From Hydrogenophaga sp. (GTDB lineage: Bacteria; Pseudomonadota; Gammaproteobacteria; Burkholderiales; Burkholderiaceae_C): DNA of 42,834 bases. Under the pieces are notes generated by a model. That model saw only the letters and a list, made by a program, of their open reading frames with translations, searched no databases and was not told the DNA's origin. The position numbers and the translations under genes were made by a program. The first letter of the stretch is position 1. Every line of letters begins with the position of its first letter. Below are positions 35,495-42,834 of this stretch, in pieces. Location of the stretch: contig NZ_JAHCKK010000033.1 of NCBI RefSeq assembly GCF_026125825.1, positions 1 to 42,834 of the forward strand. The letters run 5' to 3'.

Positions 35495-36163
35495 ATGCAC
35501 ACCATCCGCGTCTGGGACCTGCCCACCCGTCTGTTCCACTGGCTCCTGGCCGCCTGCGTCATCGGGCTGATCGTCACCGGCAGCATGGGCGGCAACTGGA
35601 TGAATTGGCACCTTCGCCTGGGCTATGCGGTGTTGACGCTGCTGCTGTTCCGCCTGGTCTGGGGCTTCATCGGCGGCCGCTGGTCGCGCTTCACCCACTT
35701 CATCTACGCACCTTCGTCGTTGCTCGCCTACCTCCGCGGAGAGGGCCGCCCCGAGCATTCGGTCGGCCACAGCCCGTTGGGTGCCTTGTCTGTTTTCGCG
35801 TTGCTCCTGATTCTCGCCGCGCAGGTCGGGACCGGTCTCATGAGCGACGATGAGATCGCCTTCTTCGGCCCGCTCGTGCGATTCGTCTCGGGCGACACGG
35901 TGTCTCTCGCCACCGGATACCACAAGGAAGTCGGCAAACTCATCGTCCTCTTTCTGGTCGGCCTGCATTTGCTGGCGATCGCGTACTACAAGTGGGCAAG
36001 GAAGCAAGGCCTTGTCCGTCCCATGGTGGTCGGCGACAAGCAGGTGCCGATCCCCGTCCCTGCCACCCGCGACACAGCCACCACGCGCCTGCTGGCCCTG
36101 ACGGTGCTGGGCCTGTGCGCGGCGGCAGTCGGCTGGCTGGTCAGCCTGGGCAATGCATTTTGA
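35495..36163 (+). CDS. Cytochrome b561-family membrane protein
   Basis: A 222-residue protein with four or five membrane helices and haem-ligand histidines placed as in bacterial cytochrome b561: His15 (TRLFHWLL), His39 (WMNWHLRLGY), and histidines in YHKEVGKL and GLHLLAIAYYKW. The opening RVWDLPTRLFHW is characteristic. It probably passes electrons between quinol and the divergent cytochrome c'. The ATG at MHTIRVWDL is chosen; an upstream in-frame extension covers the intergenic region and lacks sense. Confidence 0.92.
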   Translation: MHTIRVWDLPTRLFHWLLAACVIGLIVTGSMGGNWMNWHLRLGYAVLTLLLFRLVWGFIGGRWSRFTHFIYAPSSLLAYLRGEGRPEHSVGHSPLGALSVFALLLILAAQVGTGLMSDDEIAFFGPLVRFVSGDTVSLATGYHKEVGKLIVLFLVGLHLLAIAYYKWARKQGLVRPMVVGDKQVPIPVPATRDTATTRLLALTVLGLCAAAVGWLVSLGNAF

Positions 36164-36236
36164 GCATGCGGCCGGTCGCTGTCGTATAGTGGCAGCCACG
36201 CCACCCACCGGGCTTCGCGTCCGCTCCCCCGCTGCC

Positions 36237-36734
36237 ATGACCGACACCGGAACCGCCGAGATCTCGCTGAGACCGGCCCAGTTTCCCGACGACCTGCAGA
36301 CCGTTCGCCAACTCTTCCTGGAGTACCAGGCTGGGCTGGGAATCGACCTGTGTTTCCAGGGCTTTGATGCCGAGCTCGCCGAGCTGCCTGGCGCCTACGC
36401 ACCGCCCGACGGCACGCTGCTGCTGGCATGCGTGGACGGCGAGGCCGCAGGGTGCTGCGCCATGCGCCCGCTCTACAACACGGATCACCTCAACGCCTGC
36501 GAGATGAAGCGCCTCTTCGTGCGACCGGCCTTTCGCGGCTTCGGCCTGGGCCGTCTGCTGGTGGAGCGCATCCTGTCGGACGGTCAACTGTCCGGCTACA
36601 CCACCATGCTGCTGGACACCTTGAGCGACATGGAGACGGCACGAGCGCTCTACCAGGAGATGGGTTTTGTCGAGGTGGCGCCGTACTACCACAACCCGAT
36701 TCCAGGTGCGCATTACCTCAAGGTCGATCTCTAA
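36237..36734 (+). CDS. GNAT-family N-acetyltransferase
   Basis: A 165-residue GNAT enzyme. The acetyl-CoA pyrophosphate loop is RPAFRGFGLGRLLVERIL (RGxGxG type), after the beta4 strand CEMKRLFV. The C-terminal LYQEMGFVEVAPYYHNPI is typical of a subgroup of small-molecule or amino-acid acetyltransferases. Substrate unknown. An in-frame ATG further upstream overlaps the cytochrome gene end and is rejected in favour of MTDTGTAE. A terminator follows. Confidence 0.9.
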   Translation: MTDTGTAEISLRPAQFPDDLQTVRQLFLEYQAGLGIDLCFQGFDAELAELPGAYAPPDGTLLLACVDGEAAGCCAMRPLYNTDHLNACEMKRLFVRPAFRGFGLGRLLVERILSDGQLSGYTTMLLDTLSDMETARALYQEMGFVEVAPYYHNPIPGAHYLKVDL

Positions 36735-36750
36735 GCCGGCAAGCGGCCAG

Positions 36751-36786
36751 AAAAAAGCCGCCAGGTGGCGACACCGGCGGCTTTTT
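36751..36786. terminator. Bidirectional rho-independent terminator
   Basis: A long stem GCCGCC-A-GGTG / CACC-GGCGGC with GCGA loop and one bulged A. Six A precede it and five T follow, so it can stop both the acetyltransferase (plus) and peroxiredoxin (minus) transcripts. Confidence 0.92.
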
Positions 36787-36800
36787 GCTTGAATCGAGAA

Positions 36801-37313
36801 TCAGGCGCCAGCTTTGGCCTGGGCGAGCAAGGTATCGGCGTCGCTCACCTCGAACTTGCCAGGGCCTTCGACGTTCAGCGATTTCACCACGCCATCCTTG
36901 ACCAACATCGAATACCGGTTGCTGCGCAGACCCATGCCGCGGCCGGTCAGGTCGAGGGTCAGGCCTGTGGCCTTGGCAAAGTCGGCGCTGCCATCGGCCA
37001 GCATGCGCACCTTATCGCCCGTCTTCTGGTCGCGCGCCCAAGCGCCCATCACGAAAGCGTCGTTCACGCTCAAGCACCAGATCTCGTCCACGCCGGCAGC
37101 CTTGAAGTCGGCGGCGCGCTGCACGAAACCCGGCACGTGCTTGGCGGAACAGGTTGGCGTGAACGCGCCAGGCAGCGCGAACACGGCGATCGTCTTGCCA
37201 GCCGAAGCTTTCTGCACGTCCACCGGGTTCGGGCCGATGCTGCAGCCATTGCCTTCAACTTCGCTGTATTCCATCAGCGTGGCCGCCGGAATCTTGTCAC
37301 CCACCTTGATCAT
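36801..37313 (-). CDS. Peroxiredoxin, Prx5-like
   Basis: A 170-residue peroxiredoxin of the Prx5/hybrid type that reduces hydrogen peroxide and alkyl hydroperoxides. The peroxidatic Cys55 is in PGAFTPTCS, with the Arg partner likely in GMGLRSNRYSML. Cys24 and Cys80 are the only other cysteines and could resolve the sulfenic acid. No C-terminal glutaredoxin domain is present. GAGGAG lies before the ATG. It follows the S10 operon but is separated by a strong terminator, so it needs its own promoter, which I cannot identify. Confidence 0.94.
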   Translation of the reverse strand: MIKVGDKIPAATLMEYSEVEGNGCSIGPNPVDVQKASAGKTIAVFALPGAFTPTCSAKHVPGFVQRAADFKAAGVDEIWCLSVNDAFVMGAWARDQKTGDKVRMLADGSADFAKATGLTLDLTGRGMGLRSNRYSMLVKDGVVKSLNVEGPGKFEVSDADTLLAQAKAGA

Positions 37314-37376
37314 GTCGTGCTCCTCGTTGTGTGGCCCGCAGGCCGTGGCTGGAGGGCCCGATCATGCCGGGCCCGG

Positions 37377-37407
37377 AAAAAGAAAAAGCGACCGAATTGT
37401 CGGTCGC
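37377..37407 (-). terminator. Rho-independent terminator ending the S10 operon
   Basis: A perfect 8-bp stem GCGACCGA / TCGGTCGC with a 4-nt loop, followed on the minus strand by TTTTTCTTTTT. It lies about 36 nt after the rpsQ stop. Confidence 0.93.
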
Positions 37408-37442
37408 TTTGTCGATTTGCGCTGCGAAGAACGCAATGGGGC

Positions 37443-37712
37443 TTAGACCAGCGCGGCCTTTTGCACCAGGCGCGTGGCCACCCAGTTCTTGGTCTTGGAC
37501 AGCGGACGGCTTTCGGTGATCTCGATCACGTCGCCCATTTTGTACTCGCTCTTCTCGTCGTGAGCATGGTACTTGCTGGACTTGGCCACGATCTTGTCGT
37601 AGAGCTCGTGCTTCACACGGCGCTCCACCAACACCGTCACGGTCTTGGCACGCTTGTCGCTGACCACCTTGCCAACCAAGGTGCGCTTGAGGGATGTTTT
37701 AGCTTCCGTCAT
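37443..37712 (-). CDS. rpsQ: 30S ribosomal protein S17
   Basis: An 89-residue S17 with the OB-fold core ([29 protein letters not shown]) and the [18 protein letters not shown] loop that binds 16S rRNA. The ATG with GGAG upstream is preferred; a GTG two codons earlier overlaps the ribosome-binding region. It is the last gene of the operon. Confidence 0.97.
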   Translation of the reverse strand: MTEAKTSLKRTLVGKVVSDKRAKTVTVLVERRVKHELYDKIVAKSSKYHAHDEKSEYKMGDVIEITESRPLSKTKNWVATRLVQKAALV

Positions 37713-37721
37713 GGTCACTCC

Positions 37722-37928
37722 TTATTTGGCAGCGGCGGCGGCGCGCTGCTTCTCGGCCAGGATGGTCTTGGCGCGAGCGATCGCACGGCGGGTGTCACCC
37801 AGCGTGGCGTTGTTGTTGAGTTGTTGCGTGGCTTTTTGCATGCGCAGACCGAAATGGGCCTTTTGCAGTGCCTTCACTTCGGCTTCGAGGCCGGCCACAT
37901 CCTTTTGGCGCAGTTCAGCAGTTTTCAT
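37722..37928 (-). CDS. rpmC: 50S ribosomal protein L29
   Basis: A 68-residue two-helix protein near the peptide exit tunnel. It has the expected ELRQKD start and [10 protein letters not shown] and [15 protein letters not shown] helices. A short Ala-rich tail makes it slightly longer than E. coli L29. It ends 9 nt before the rpsQ ATG. Confidence 0.97.
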   Translation of the reverse strand: MKTAELRQKDVAGLEAEVKALQKAHFGLRMQKATQQLNNNATLGDTRRAIARAKTILAEKQRAAAAAK

Positions 37929-37944
37929 CTTGTGTTCTCCTGAA

Positions 37945-38361
37945 TCACTGACCCAACATGCGCGTCACGAACGTGGTGCGCAGCGGAAGCTTGGCGGCAG
38001 CCAACGTGAATGCCTCGCGGGCCAGCTGTTCGGGCACGCCCACGATCTCGTAGAGCACCTTGCCAGGCTGGATCTCGGCCACGTAGTACTCCACCGAACC
38101 CTTGCCGTTGCCCATACGGACTTCAGCAGGCTTCTGGGAGATCGGCTTGTCCGGAAACACGCGGATCCAGATGCGGCCGCCACGCTTGACGTGACGGGAG
38201 ATCGCACGGCGTGCGGCCTCGATCTGGCGAGCCGTCAGGCGACCGCGGTCGGTCGACTTCAGGCCGAAGTCGCCGAACGCGACGGTGGCGCCACTGGTGG
38301 CGACGCCGGTATTGCGGCCTTTTTGTTCTTTACGGAACTTGCGGCGAGCAGGTTGCAACAT
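37945..38361 (-). CDS. rplP: 50S ribosomal protein L16
   Basis: A 138-residue L16 that helps position the A-site tRNA near the peptidyl transferase centre. The start [17 protein letters not shown] and the [27 protein letters not shown] segment (interrupted here only by normal substitutions) match the family. It starts 2 nt after the rpsC stop. Confidence 0.97.
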   Translation of the reverse strand: MLQPARRKFRKEQKGRNTGVATSGATVAFGDFGLKSTDRGRLTARQIEAARRAISRHVKRGGRIWIRVFPDKPISQKPAEVRMGNGKGSVEYYVAEIQPGKVLYEIVGVPEQLAREAFTLAAAKLPLRTTFVTRMLGQ

Positions 38362-38363
38362 GT

Positions 38364-39239
38364 TTATTCTCCTTTGCCGTCCGCAGCTGCAGATGCGGGC
38401 GCGGCGTCTTTGCGAACGCGCTTAACGGCGGGTTTGGTTTCGGTGCCAGTGGCTTCAGCAGGCTTGTCGCTGCCGTCGGCCGGAGCGGCATTGGCGCCAG
38501 GGCGGCGGACTGCGGCGCGGGCAGGCGGGCCTGCCGGACGCTCGCGGCGCGGACCACGCGGGCGACGCTCTTCTTCGACACGCGGTTCGGCCACCACAGG
38601 CGCATCGTTGCGACCCAGGGTATCGCCTTTGTAGACCCAGACCTTGACACCGATGATGCCGTAGGTGGTCTTGGCTTCGGACGTGCCGTAGTCGATGTCG
38701 GCGCGCAGGGTGTGAAGCGGCACGCGACCTTCGCGGTACCACTCGCAACGGGCAATTTCAATGCCGTTGAGACGACCCGACGACATGATCTTGATGCCCT
38801 GTGCGCCCAGGCGCATGGCGTTCTGCATTGCGCGCTTCATGGCGCGGCGGAACATGATGCGCTTTTCGAGCTGCTGCGTGATGCTGTCGGCGATCAGTTT
38901 GGCATCGATTTCCGGCTTGCGCACTTCTTCGATGTTGACAGCCACCGGCACGCCCAGCTTGGCGGCCAGTTCCTTCTTCAGCTTCTCGATGTCCTCACCC
39001 TTCTTGCCGATCACCACGCCCGGACGTGCCGAGTAGATGGTGATGCGGGCGTTCTTGGCGGGGCGCTCGATCACGACGCGCGAAACGGCGGCGTTCTTCA
39101 GCTTGCCCTTGAGGTACTCACGCACCTTGATGTCTTCGGCCAGCATGCCGGCGAAGTCACGGTTGCTTGCGTACCAGCGGCTGGCCCAGTTGCGGGAAAC
39201 TGCGAGGCGGAACCCGGTGGGGTTGATTTTCTGTCCCAT
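38364..39239 (-). CDS. rpsC: 30S ribosomal protein S3 with C-terminal extension
   Basis: A 291-residue S3. The first ~215 residues are canonical (KH domain with [12 protein letters not shown], and C-terminal domain ending near GDTLGRND). About 75 further residues are Arg/Pro-rich, then Ala/Lys-rich ([15 protein letters not shown] region), absent from E. coli S3. Low-complexity tails of this type occur in several Burkholderiales. S3 lines the mRNA entry tunnel. Confidence 0.97.
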   Translation of the reverse strand: MGQKINPTGFRLAVSRNWASRWYASNRDFAGMLAEDIKVREYLKGKLKNAAVSRVVIERPAKNARITIYSARPGVVIGKKGEDIEKLKKELAAKLGVPVAVNIEEVRKPEIDAKLIADSITQQLEKRIMFRRAMKRAMQNAMRLGAQGIKIMSSGRLNGIEIARCEWYREGRVPLHTLRADIDYGTSEAKTTYGIIGVKVWVYKGDTLGRNDAPVVAEPRVEEERRPRGPRRERPAGPPARAAVRRPGANAAPADGSDKPAEATGTETKPAVKRVRKDAAPASAAADGKGE

Positions 39240-39254
39240 ATTCCTGTGACCTCT

Positions 39255-39584
39255 TCAGTTGCCAACCGTCACGTAGATGTGACACGTGGGTTTGCTGATG
39301 CGGTTGCCGCGGCCTTTGGCGCGGGCCGAGAAGCGCTTGAGCGTGGTGCCTTGCTCGACGTAGATGGTCTTGACCTTCAGTTCGTCAATGTCGGCGCCGT
39401 CGTTGTGTTCGGCGTTGGCGATGGCGGACTCAAGAGCCTTCTTGACGATGCCAGCGGCCTTCTTCTGCGTGAACGTCAGGATGTTGAGGGCCTGATCGAC
39501 CTTCTTGCCACGAATCAGGTCGGCAACCAGTCGGCCTTTGTCGACCGAGAGGCGAACGCCTCGAACGATTGAACGGGTTTCCAT
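39255..39584 (-). CDS. rplV: 50S ribosomal protein L22
   Basis: A 109-residue L22 with the opening [22 protein letters not shown] and the beta-hairpin loop [17 protein letters not shown] that narrows the exit tunnel, where macrolide resistance changes occur. No duplication or deletion is seen in that loop. Confidence 0.97.
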   Translation of the reverse strand: METRSIVRGVRLSVDKGRLVADLIRGKKVDQALNILTFTQKKAAGIVKKALESAIANAEHNDGADIDELKVKTIYVEQGTTLKRFSARAKGRGNRISKPTCHIYVTVGN

Positions 39585-39593
39585 GGTTAGTCC

Positions 39594-39869
39594 TTACTTC
39601 TTCGCTTTTTTGTCGGCCGGGTGGCCCTTGAACGTGCGCGTCAGCGAAAACTCGCCGAGCTTGTGTCCCACCATCTGATCGGTGATGTACACGGGCACGT
39701 GCTGCTTGCCGTTGTGCACGGCGATGGTCAGGCCGATGAAATCGGGCAGGATCATCGAGCGGCGCGACCAGGTCTTGACGGGCTTTTTGTCCTTGGTGGC
39801 TTGGGCTTTTTCAACCTTGGCCAGCAGGTGGTGGTCGACAAACGGACCTTTTTTGAGTGAGCGAGTCAT
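39594..39869 (-). CDS. rpsS: 30S ribosomal protein S19
   Basis: A 91-residue S19 with the standard start [15 protein letters not shown] and the [21 protein letters not shown] core. It sits in the 30S head near S13. Length matches the family. It ends 9 nt before rplV. Confidence 0.98.
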   Translation of the reverse strand: MTRSLKKGPFVDHHLLAKVEKAQATKDKKPVKTWSRRSMILPDFIGLTIAVHNGKQHVPVYITDQMVGHKLGEFSLTRTFKGHPADKKAKK

Positions 39870-39881
39870 GTTGTCAACCCT

Positions 39882-40706
39882 TTACTTCTTGCGACGCGAG
39901 ACGATCATCGACTGCGTGCGGCGGTTGTTGCGGGTGCGATAGCCCTTGGTCAGGTTGCCCCACGGATCCACCGGAGCGCGGCCTTCGCCGGTCTTGCCTT
40001 CACCACCACCGTGCGGGTGGTCGATCGGGTTCATCGCGGTACCGCGAACGGTCGGGCGGATGCCCATGTGACGCTTCACACCGGCCTTGCCCAATTGGCG
40101 CAGGCTGTGTTCCTGGTTGGACACTTCGCCGATGGTGGCGCGGCAATCCACGTGGACCTTGCGCACTTCACCCGAGCGCATCCGCACCTGGGCGTAGATG
40201 CCTTCGCGGGCCAGCAGCACGGCCGAGGCGCCGGCGGAGCGGGCGATTTGCGCGCCCTTGCCAACCTGCAGCTCGATGCAATGGATGGTCGAACCGACCG
40301 GGATGTTGCGGATCGGCAAGGTGTTGCCCACGCGGATGGGCGACTCCGAGCCGGACAGCAGTGTCGCGCCCACTTCAACACCGCGGGGGGCGATGATGTA
40401 GCGGCGCTCGCCGTCGGCGTAGCACAGCAGCGCAATGTGCGCCGTGCGGTTCGGGTCGTACTCGATGCGCTCGACCTTGGCCGGGATGCCGTCCTTGTTG
40501 CGGCGGAAATCGACCACGCGATAGTGGTGCTTGTGTCCACCGCCCTTGTGACGGGTGGTGATGTGACCATTGTTGTTGCGGCCGGCCTTCTGGAACTGGG
40601 GTTCCAGCAGCGGCGCAAAACCTGCACCCTTGTGCAACTGGTCACGCGTGACCTTCACCATGCCGCGACGGCCTGGCGAAGTCGGTTTCATCTTGATGAC
40701 TGCCAT
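39882..40706 (-). CDS. rplB: 50S ribosomal protein L2
   Basis: A 274-residue L2 with the conserved [13 protein letters not shown] loop that contains the His near the peptidyl transferase centre. The [14 protein letters not shown] start and the KPLHKKKG-like basic tail ([16 protein letters not shown]) are also present. Length is within the family norm. Confidence 0.98.
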   Translation of the reverse strand: MAVIKMKPTSPGRRGMVKVTRDQLHKGAGFAPLLEPQFQKAGRNNNGHITTRHKGGGHKHHYRVVDFRRNKDGIPAKVERIEYDPNRTAHIALLCYADGERRYIIAPRGVEVGATLLSGSESPIRVGNTLPIRNIPVGSTIHCIELQVGKGAQIARSAGASAVLLAREGIYAQVRMRSGEVRKVHVDCRATIGEVSNQEHSLRQLGKAGVKRHMGIRPTVRGTAMNPIDHPHGGGEGKTGEGRAPVDPWGNLTKGYRTRNNRRTQSMIVSRRKK

Positions 40707-40708
40707 GA

Positions 40709-41023
40709 TTAAACGCCCTCTCCGCCGAAGTTCAGCTCTTGACCCGGCATCAGCGTCACATAGGCCTTGCGAACGTGGTCGCGACGACCGACGGTCTTGC
40801 CAAAGCGCTTGGACTTGCCCTTTTGGTTGAGCACGGAAACGCCCTTGACCTGGACCTTGAACATCAGTTCAACGGCCGCCTTGATCTCGGGCTTGGAGGC
40901 ATCGCGCAACACCTTGAACATCACGGCGTTGGTTTGCTCGGCGACCTGGGTGGCCTTCTCGGACACGATCGGTGCCACGAGGACCTGCATCAGGCGACCT
41001 TCGTCGTATTTCGTGACGCTCAT
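40709..41023 (-). CDS. rplW: 50S ribosomal protein L23
   Basis: A 104-residue L23, the docking site for trigger factor and SRP at the tunnel exit. It contains [19 protein letters not shown] and the [22 protein letters not shown] basic loop in slightly shorter segments. Its start overlaps the rplD stop (ATGA), and rplB follows 2 nt later. Confidence 0.97.
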   Translation of the reverse strand: MSVTKYDEGRLMQVLVAPIVSEKATQVAEQTNAVMFKVLRDASKPEIKAAVELMFKVQVKGVSVLNQKGKSKRFGKTVGRRDHVRKAYVTLMPGQELNFGGEGV

Positions 41024-41640
41024 GCGAACATCTCCTTGAGCTGGTCGATCGCCGCCTTGGTGACGATGACCTTCTTGTAATGCACCAGCGACAGCGGATC
41101 GGCGTAACGAGGCTCGACCACCAGCACGTTGGGCAGGTTGCGCGAAGCCAGGTACAGGTTCTCGTCGACTTCCTCGGCGATCACCAGCACCGACTGCAGG
41201 TTCATGGCTTTGAATTTGTCGGCCAGCTGCTTGGTCTTGGGCGAGTCCACTTTCAGGGAGTCGACCACGGCCAGACGGCCTTCACGCACCAGCTGCGAGA
41301 AGATGGACGCCATGCCGGCGCGGTACATCTTCTTGTTGAGCTTCTGGGTGAAGTTCTCGTCGGGGCTGTTCGGGAAGATGCGACCGCCTCCGCGCCACAG
41401 CGGGGAAGACGTCATACCGGCGCGAGCGCGGCCGGTGCCCTTCTGCTTGAACGGCTTCTTGGTCGAGTGCTTGACCATCTGGCGGTCTTTTTGCGCACGC
41501 GTACCTTGACGGGCGTTCGCCTGATAGGCCACCACGAGTTGGTGAATCAGGGCTTCGTTGTAGTCGCGACCAAACACGGTCTCGGGCACGTCCACGTTGG
41601 ACGAGGCTTGACCCTGGTCGTTCAGGAGTTCAACTTGCAT
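41020..41640 (-). CDS. rplD: 50S ribosomal protein L4
   Basis: A 206-residue L4. The tunnel loop [25 protein letters not shown] is present with small substitutions. In E. coli L4 also regulates its own operon through the S10 leader; that leader lies outside this window. The ATG overlaps the rplC stop by 1 nt (TGATG). Confidence 0.97.
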   Translation of the reverse strand: MQVELLNDQGQASSNVDVPETVFGRDYNEALIHQLVVAYQANARQGTRAQKDRQMVKHSTKKPFKQKGTGRARAGMTSSPLWRGGGRIFPNSPDENFTQKLNKKMYRAGMASIFSQLVREGRLAVVDSLKVDSPKTKQLADKFKAMNLQSVLVIAEEVDENLYLASRNLPNVLVVEPRYADPLSLVHYKKVIVTKAAIDQLKEMFA

Positions 41641-42314
41641 CAGTTTGCTCCCTTGCCGGATTTGGCCTTGATGGCGGGACGCACGGTCACGAAACCGCCG
41701 TTGGAGCCGGGAACGGCGCCGCGGATCATGAGCAGCTGACGGGCTTCGTCCACGCGCACGATGTCGAGGTTCTGGATGGTCTTGGTCACATCGCCCATGT
41801 GCCCGGTCATCTTCTTGCCCGGAAACACGCGGCCCGGATCCTGGGCCATGGAGATGGAGCCCGGCACGTTGTGCGAACGGCTGTTGCCGTGCGACGCGCG
41901 CTGCGAGCTGAAGTTGTGGCGTTTGATCGTGCCGGCGAAGCCTTTACCGATCGAGGTGCCTTGCACGTCCACCTTTTGACCCGCTGCGAAGATCGCATTG
42001 GGGGCCACCACGGCACCGGGCTGGTACTGGGCAGCGACGTCGGAGGCGACGCGGAATTCCTGGATGATTTCACCGGCTTCAACACCGGCCTTGGCCAAGT
42101 GGCCCGCTTCGGGCTTGGTCACGCGGGAGGCACGGCGGGCACCAAAGGTGACCTGCAGCGCATCGTAGCCGTCATGGGCCAGGGTTTTGACCTGCGTCAC
42201 ACGGTTGTTGGACACATCGACCACCGTGACAGGCACTGCGTCCCCGTCATCGGTGAACAGACGCATCATGCCCACCTTGCGACCCAACAACCCGAGGGAG
42301 TTGCTAAGACTCAT
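41640..42314 (-). CDS. rplC: 50S ribosomal protein L3
   Basis: A 224-residue L3, slightly longer than E. coli (209). The region [20 protein letters not shown] contains the glutamine that is methylated by PrmB in E. coli. An upstream in-frame extension of about 32 codons covers the intergenic gap and is rejected. GGAG lies before the ATG (minus strand GGAGAAAACA). Confidence 0.97.
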   Translation of the reverse strand: MSLSNSLGLLGRKVGMMRLFTDDGDAVPVTVVDVSNNRVTQVKTLAHDGYDALQVTFGARRASRVTKPEAGHLAKAGVEAGEIIQEFRVASDVAAQYQPGAVVAPNAIFAAGQKVDVQGTSIGKGFAGTIKRHNFSSQRASHGNSRSHNVPGSISMAQDPGRVFPGKKMTGHMGDVTKTIQNLDIVRVDEARQLLMIRGAVPGSNGGFVTVRPAIKAKSGKGAN

Positions 42315-42435
42315 TGTTTTCTCCGTTCCCGACTTCAATTGGCCGGGGCTGATGGTGCGAAACCGGGGTTCCGCGCTAAGGGCCGATGATTCAGGATCAA
42401 ACGGCACCACGAAATCTCCGGCCAGAAGCCGGAAA

Positions 42436-42463
42436 GCCCGCCAGTATAACCGGCGGGCTTTTT
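42436..42463 (+). terminator. Terminator-like hairpin in the rpsJ-rplC gap
   Basis: A 7-bp perfect stem GCCCGCC / GGCGGGC with a 9-nt loop and five T residues on the plus strand. The genes run on the minus strand, where the tail is only CTTTCC, so it would stop antisense rather than sense transcription. It overlaps the promoter-like element below. Confidence 0.5.
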
Positions 42464-42471
42464 CTCTGCAA
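42443..42471 (-). promoter_or_regulatory. Promoter-like element between rpsJ and rplC
   Basis: On the minus strand TTGCAG (42471-42466) and TATACT (42448-42443, five of six) are separated by exactly 17 nt. The start would fall near 42436, about 120 nt before rplC. The gap between rpsJ and rplC is about 200 nt, far longer than other gaps in this operon, which supports a regulatory role. Confidence 0.5.
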
Positions 42472-42513
42472 GCACCGCCGGGCGAATGCCCTGCGGTGCC
42501 TTGGCGAGAAACC

Positions 42514-42828
42514 TTACTGCAGCTTGATTTCGACGTCCACGCCAGCTGGCAGGTCGAGCTTCATCAGGGCATCGACCGTCTTGTCGGTCGGGTCCACGAT
42601 GTCCATCAGGCGCTGGTGGGTGCGGATTTCGAGCTGGTCGCGGCTGGTCTTGTTGACGTGCGGCGAGCGCAGGATGTCGAAACGCTTCATGCGGGTCGGC
42701 AGGGGCACGGGACCCTTGACGATCGCGCCGGTGCGCTTGGCGGTGTCAACGATCTCGGCGGCCGAGCTGTCGATCAGCTTGTAGTCGAAGGCCTTGAGGC
42801 GGATGCGGATTTTTTGCTTGGTGGACAT
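42514..42828 (-). CDS. rpsJ: 30S ribosomal protein S10
   Basis: A 104-residue S10 (NusE) with [17 protein letters not shown] and the [22 protein letters not shown] loop that packs in the 30S head; S10 also pairs with NusB in antitermination. Start codon lies 6 nt from the window edge, so the operon promoter and any tufA/fusA neighbours are outside. Length matches the family. Confidence 0.98.
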   Translation of the reverse strand: MSTKQKIRIRLKAFDYKLIDSSAAEIVDTAKRTGAIVKGPVPLPTRMKRFDILRSPHVNKTSRDQLEIRTHQRLMDIVDPTDKTVDALMKLDLPAGVDVEIKLQ

Positions 42829-42834
42829 GTCCGC

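Overview
The window is GC-rich chromosomal DNA from a betaproteobacterium, most likely order Burkholderiales and family Comamonadaceae. This rests on protein character (nine-gene ATP synthase cluster, YheT, LemA/TPM and DUF4197 proteins, CaiB-type CoA transferase, an EIIA-Man/HPr/EI cluster), on heavy use of 4-nt start/stop overlaps, and on an S10 ribosomal operon that is not followed by rplN. I see no insertion sequence, prophage, CRISPR array or conjugation gene. The genus is not determined.

Layout. Positions 1-6896 (minus strand) hold a seven-gene, translationally coupled operon: a tripartite TRAP uptake system (dctP, dctQ, dctM), an amidohydrolase, an Asp/Glu/hydantoin racemase-like protein, a dihydropyrimidinase/hydantoinase and an amidase cut by the window edge. 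A GntR/FCD regulator and a fumarylacetoacetase-family enzyme diverge from it (7116-8735). The AT-rich gap between holds a strong promoter and several ATGCA-type inverted repeats. This is the accessory part of the window and the best candidate for undescribed chemistry: probably uptake and stepwise hydrolysis of a cyclic ureide, imide or related heterocycle.

Positions 9004-14854 hold tRNA-Arg(CCG), a membrane-anchored dihaem cytochrome c, a protein of unknown function, a YheT-type hydrolase, an NTF2-like protein, a LemA-TPM-TPM module and a cyclic-nucleotide-binding-domain protein. Positions 14932-22449 are the F1Fo ATP synthase operon atpIBEFHAGDC on the minus strand, with promoter and terminator. 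Positions 22513-27279 (plus) carry a D-amino-acid-transaminase-like enzyme, a DUF493 protein, lipB and lipA (lipoate synthesis), an AraC regulator and an EamA transporter. Positions 27276-31701 (minus) are an operon of lipoprotein, MFS transporter, EIIA-Man, HPr and enzyme I, a phosphorelay with no sugar permease. Positions 31769-37313 hold a CoA transferase, two thioredoxin-fold proteins, a DUF4197 protein, a cytochrome c'/cytochrome b561 pair, a GNAT acetyltransferase and a peroxiredoxin. Positions 37377-42828 are the S10 operon, rpsJ to rpsQ, ended by a strong terminator.

Most of the window is ordinary housekeeping DNA. The points worth following are the TRAP/hydrolase operon (its racemase-like protein lacks both catalytic cysteines), its divergent control region, the regulatory PTS operon that includes an MFS transporter, a promoter-like element inside a hairpin between rpsJ and rplC, and a palindromic repeat inside the atp operon. 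All functional statements come from reading the sequence and from recall of protein families. No database search was run.
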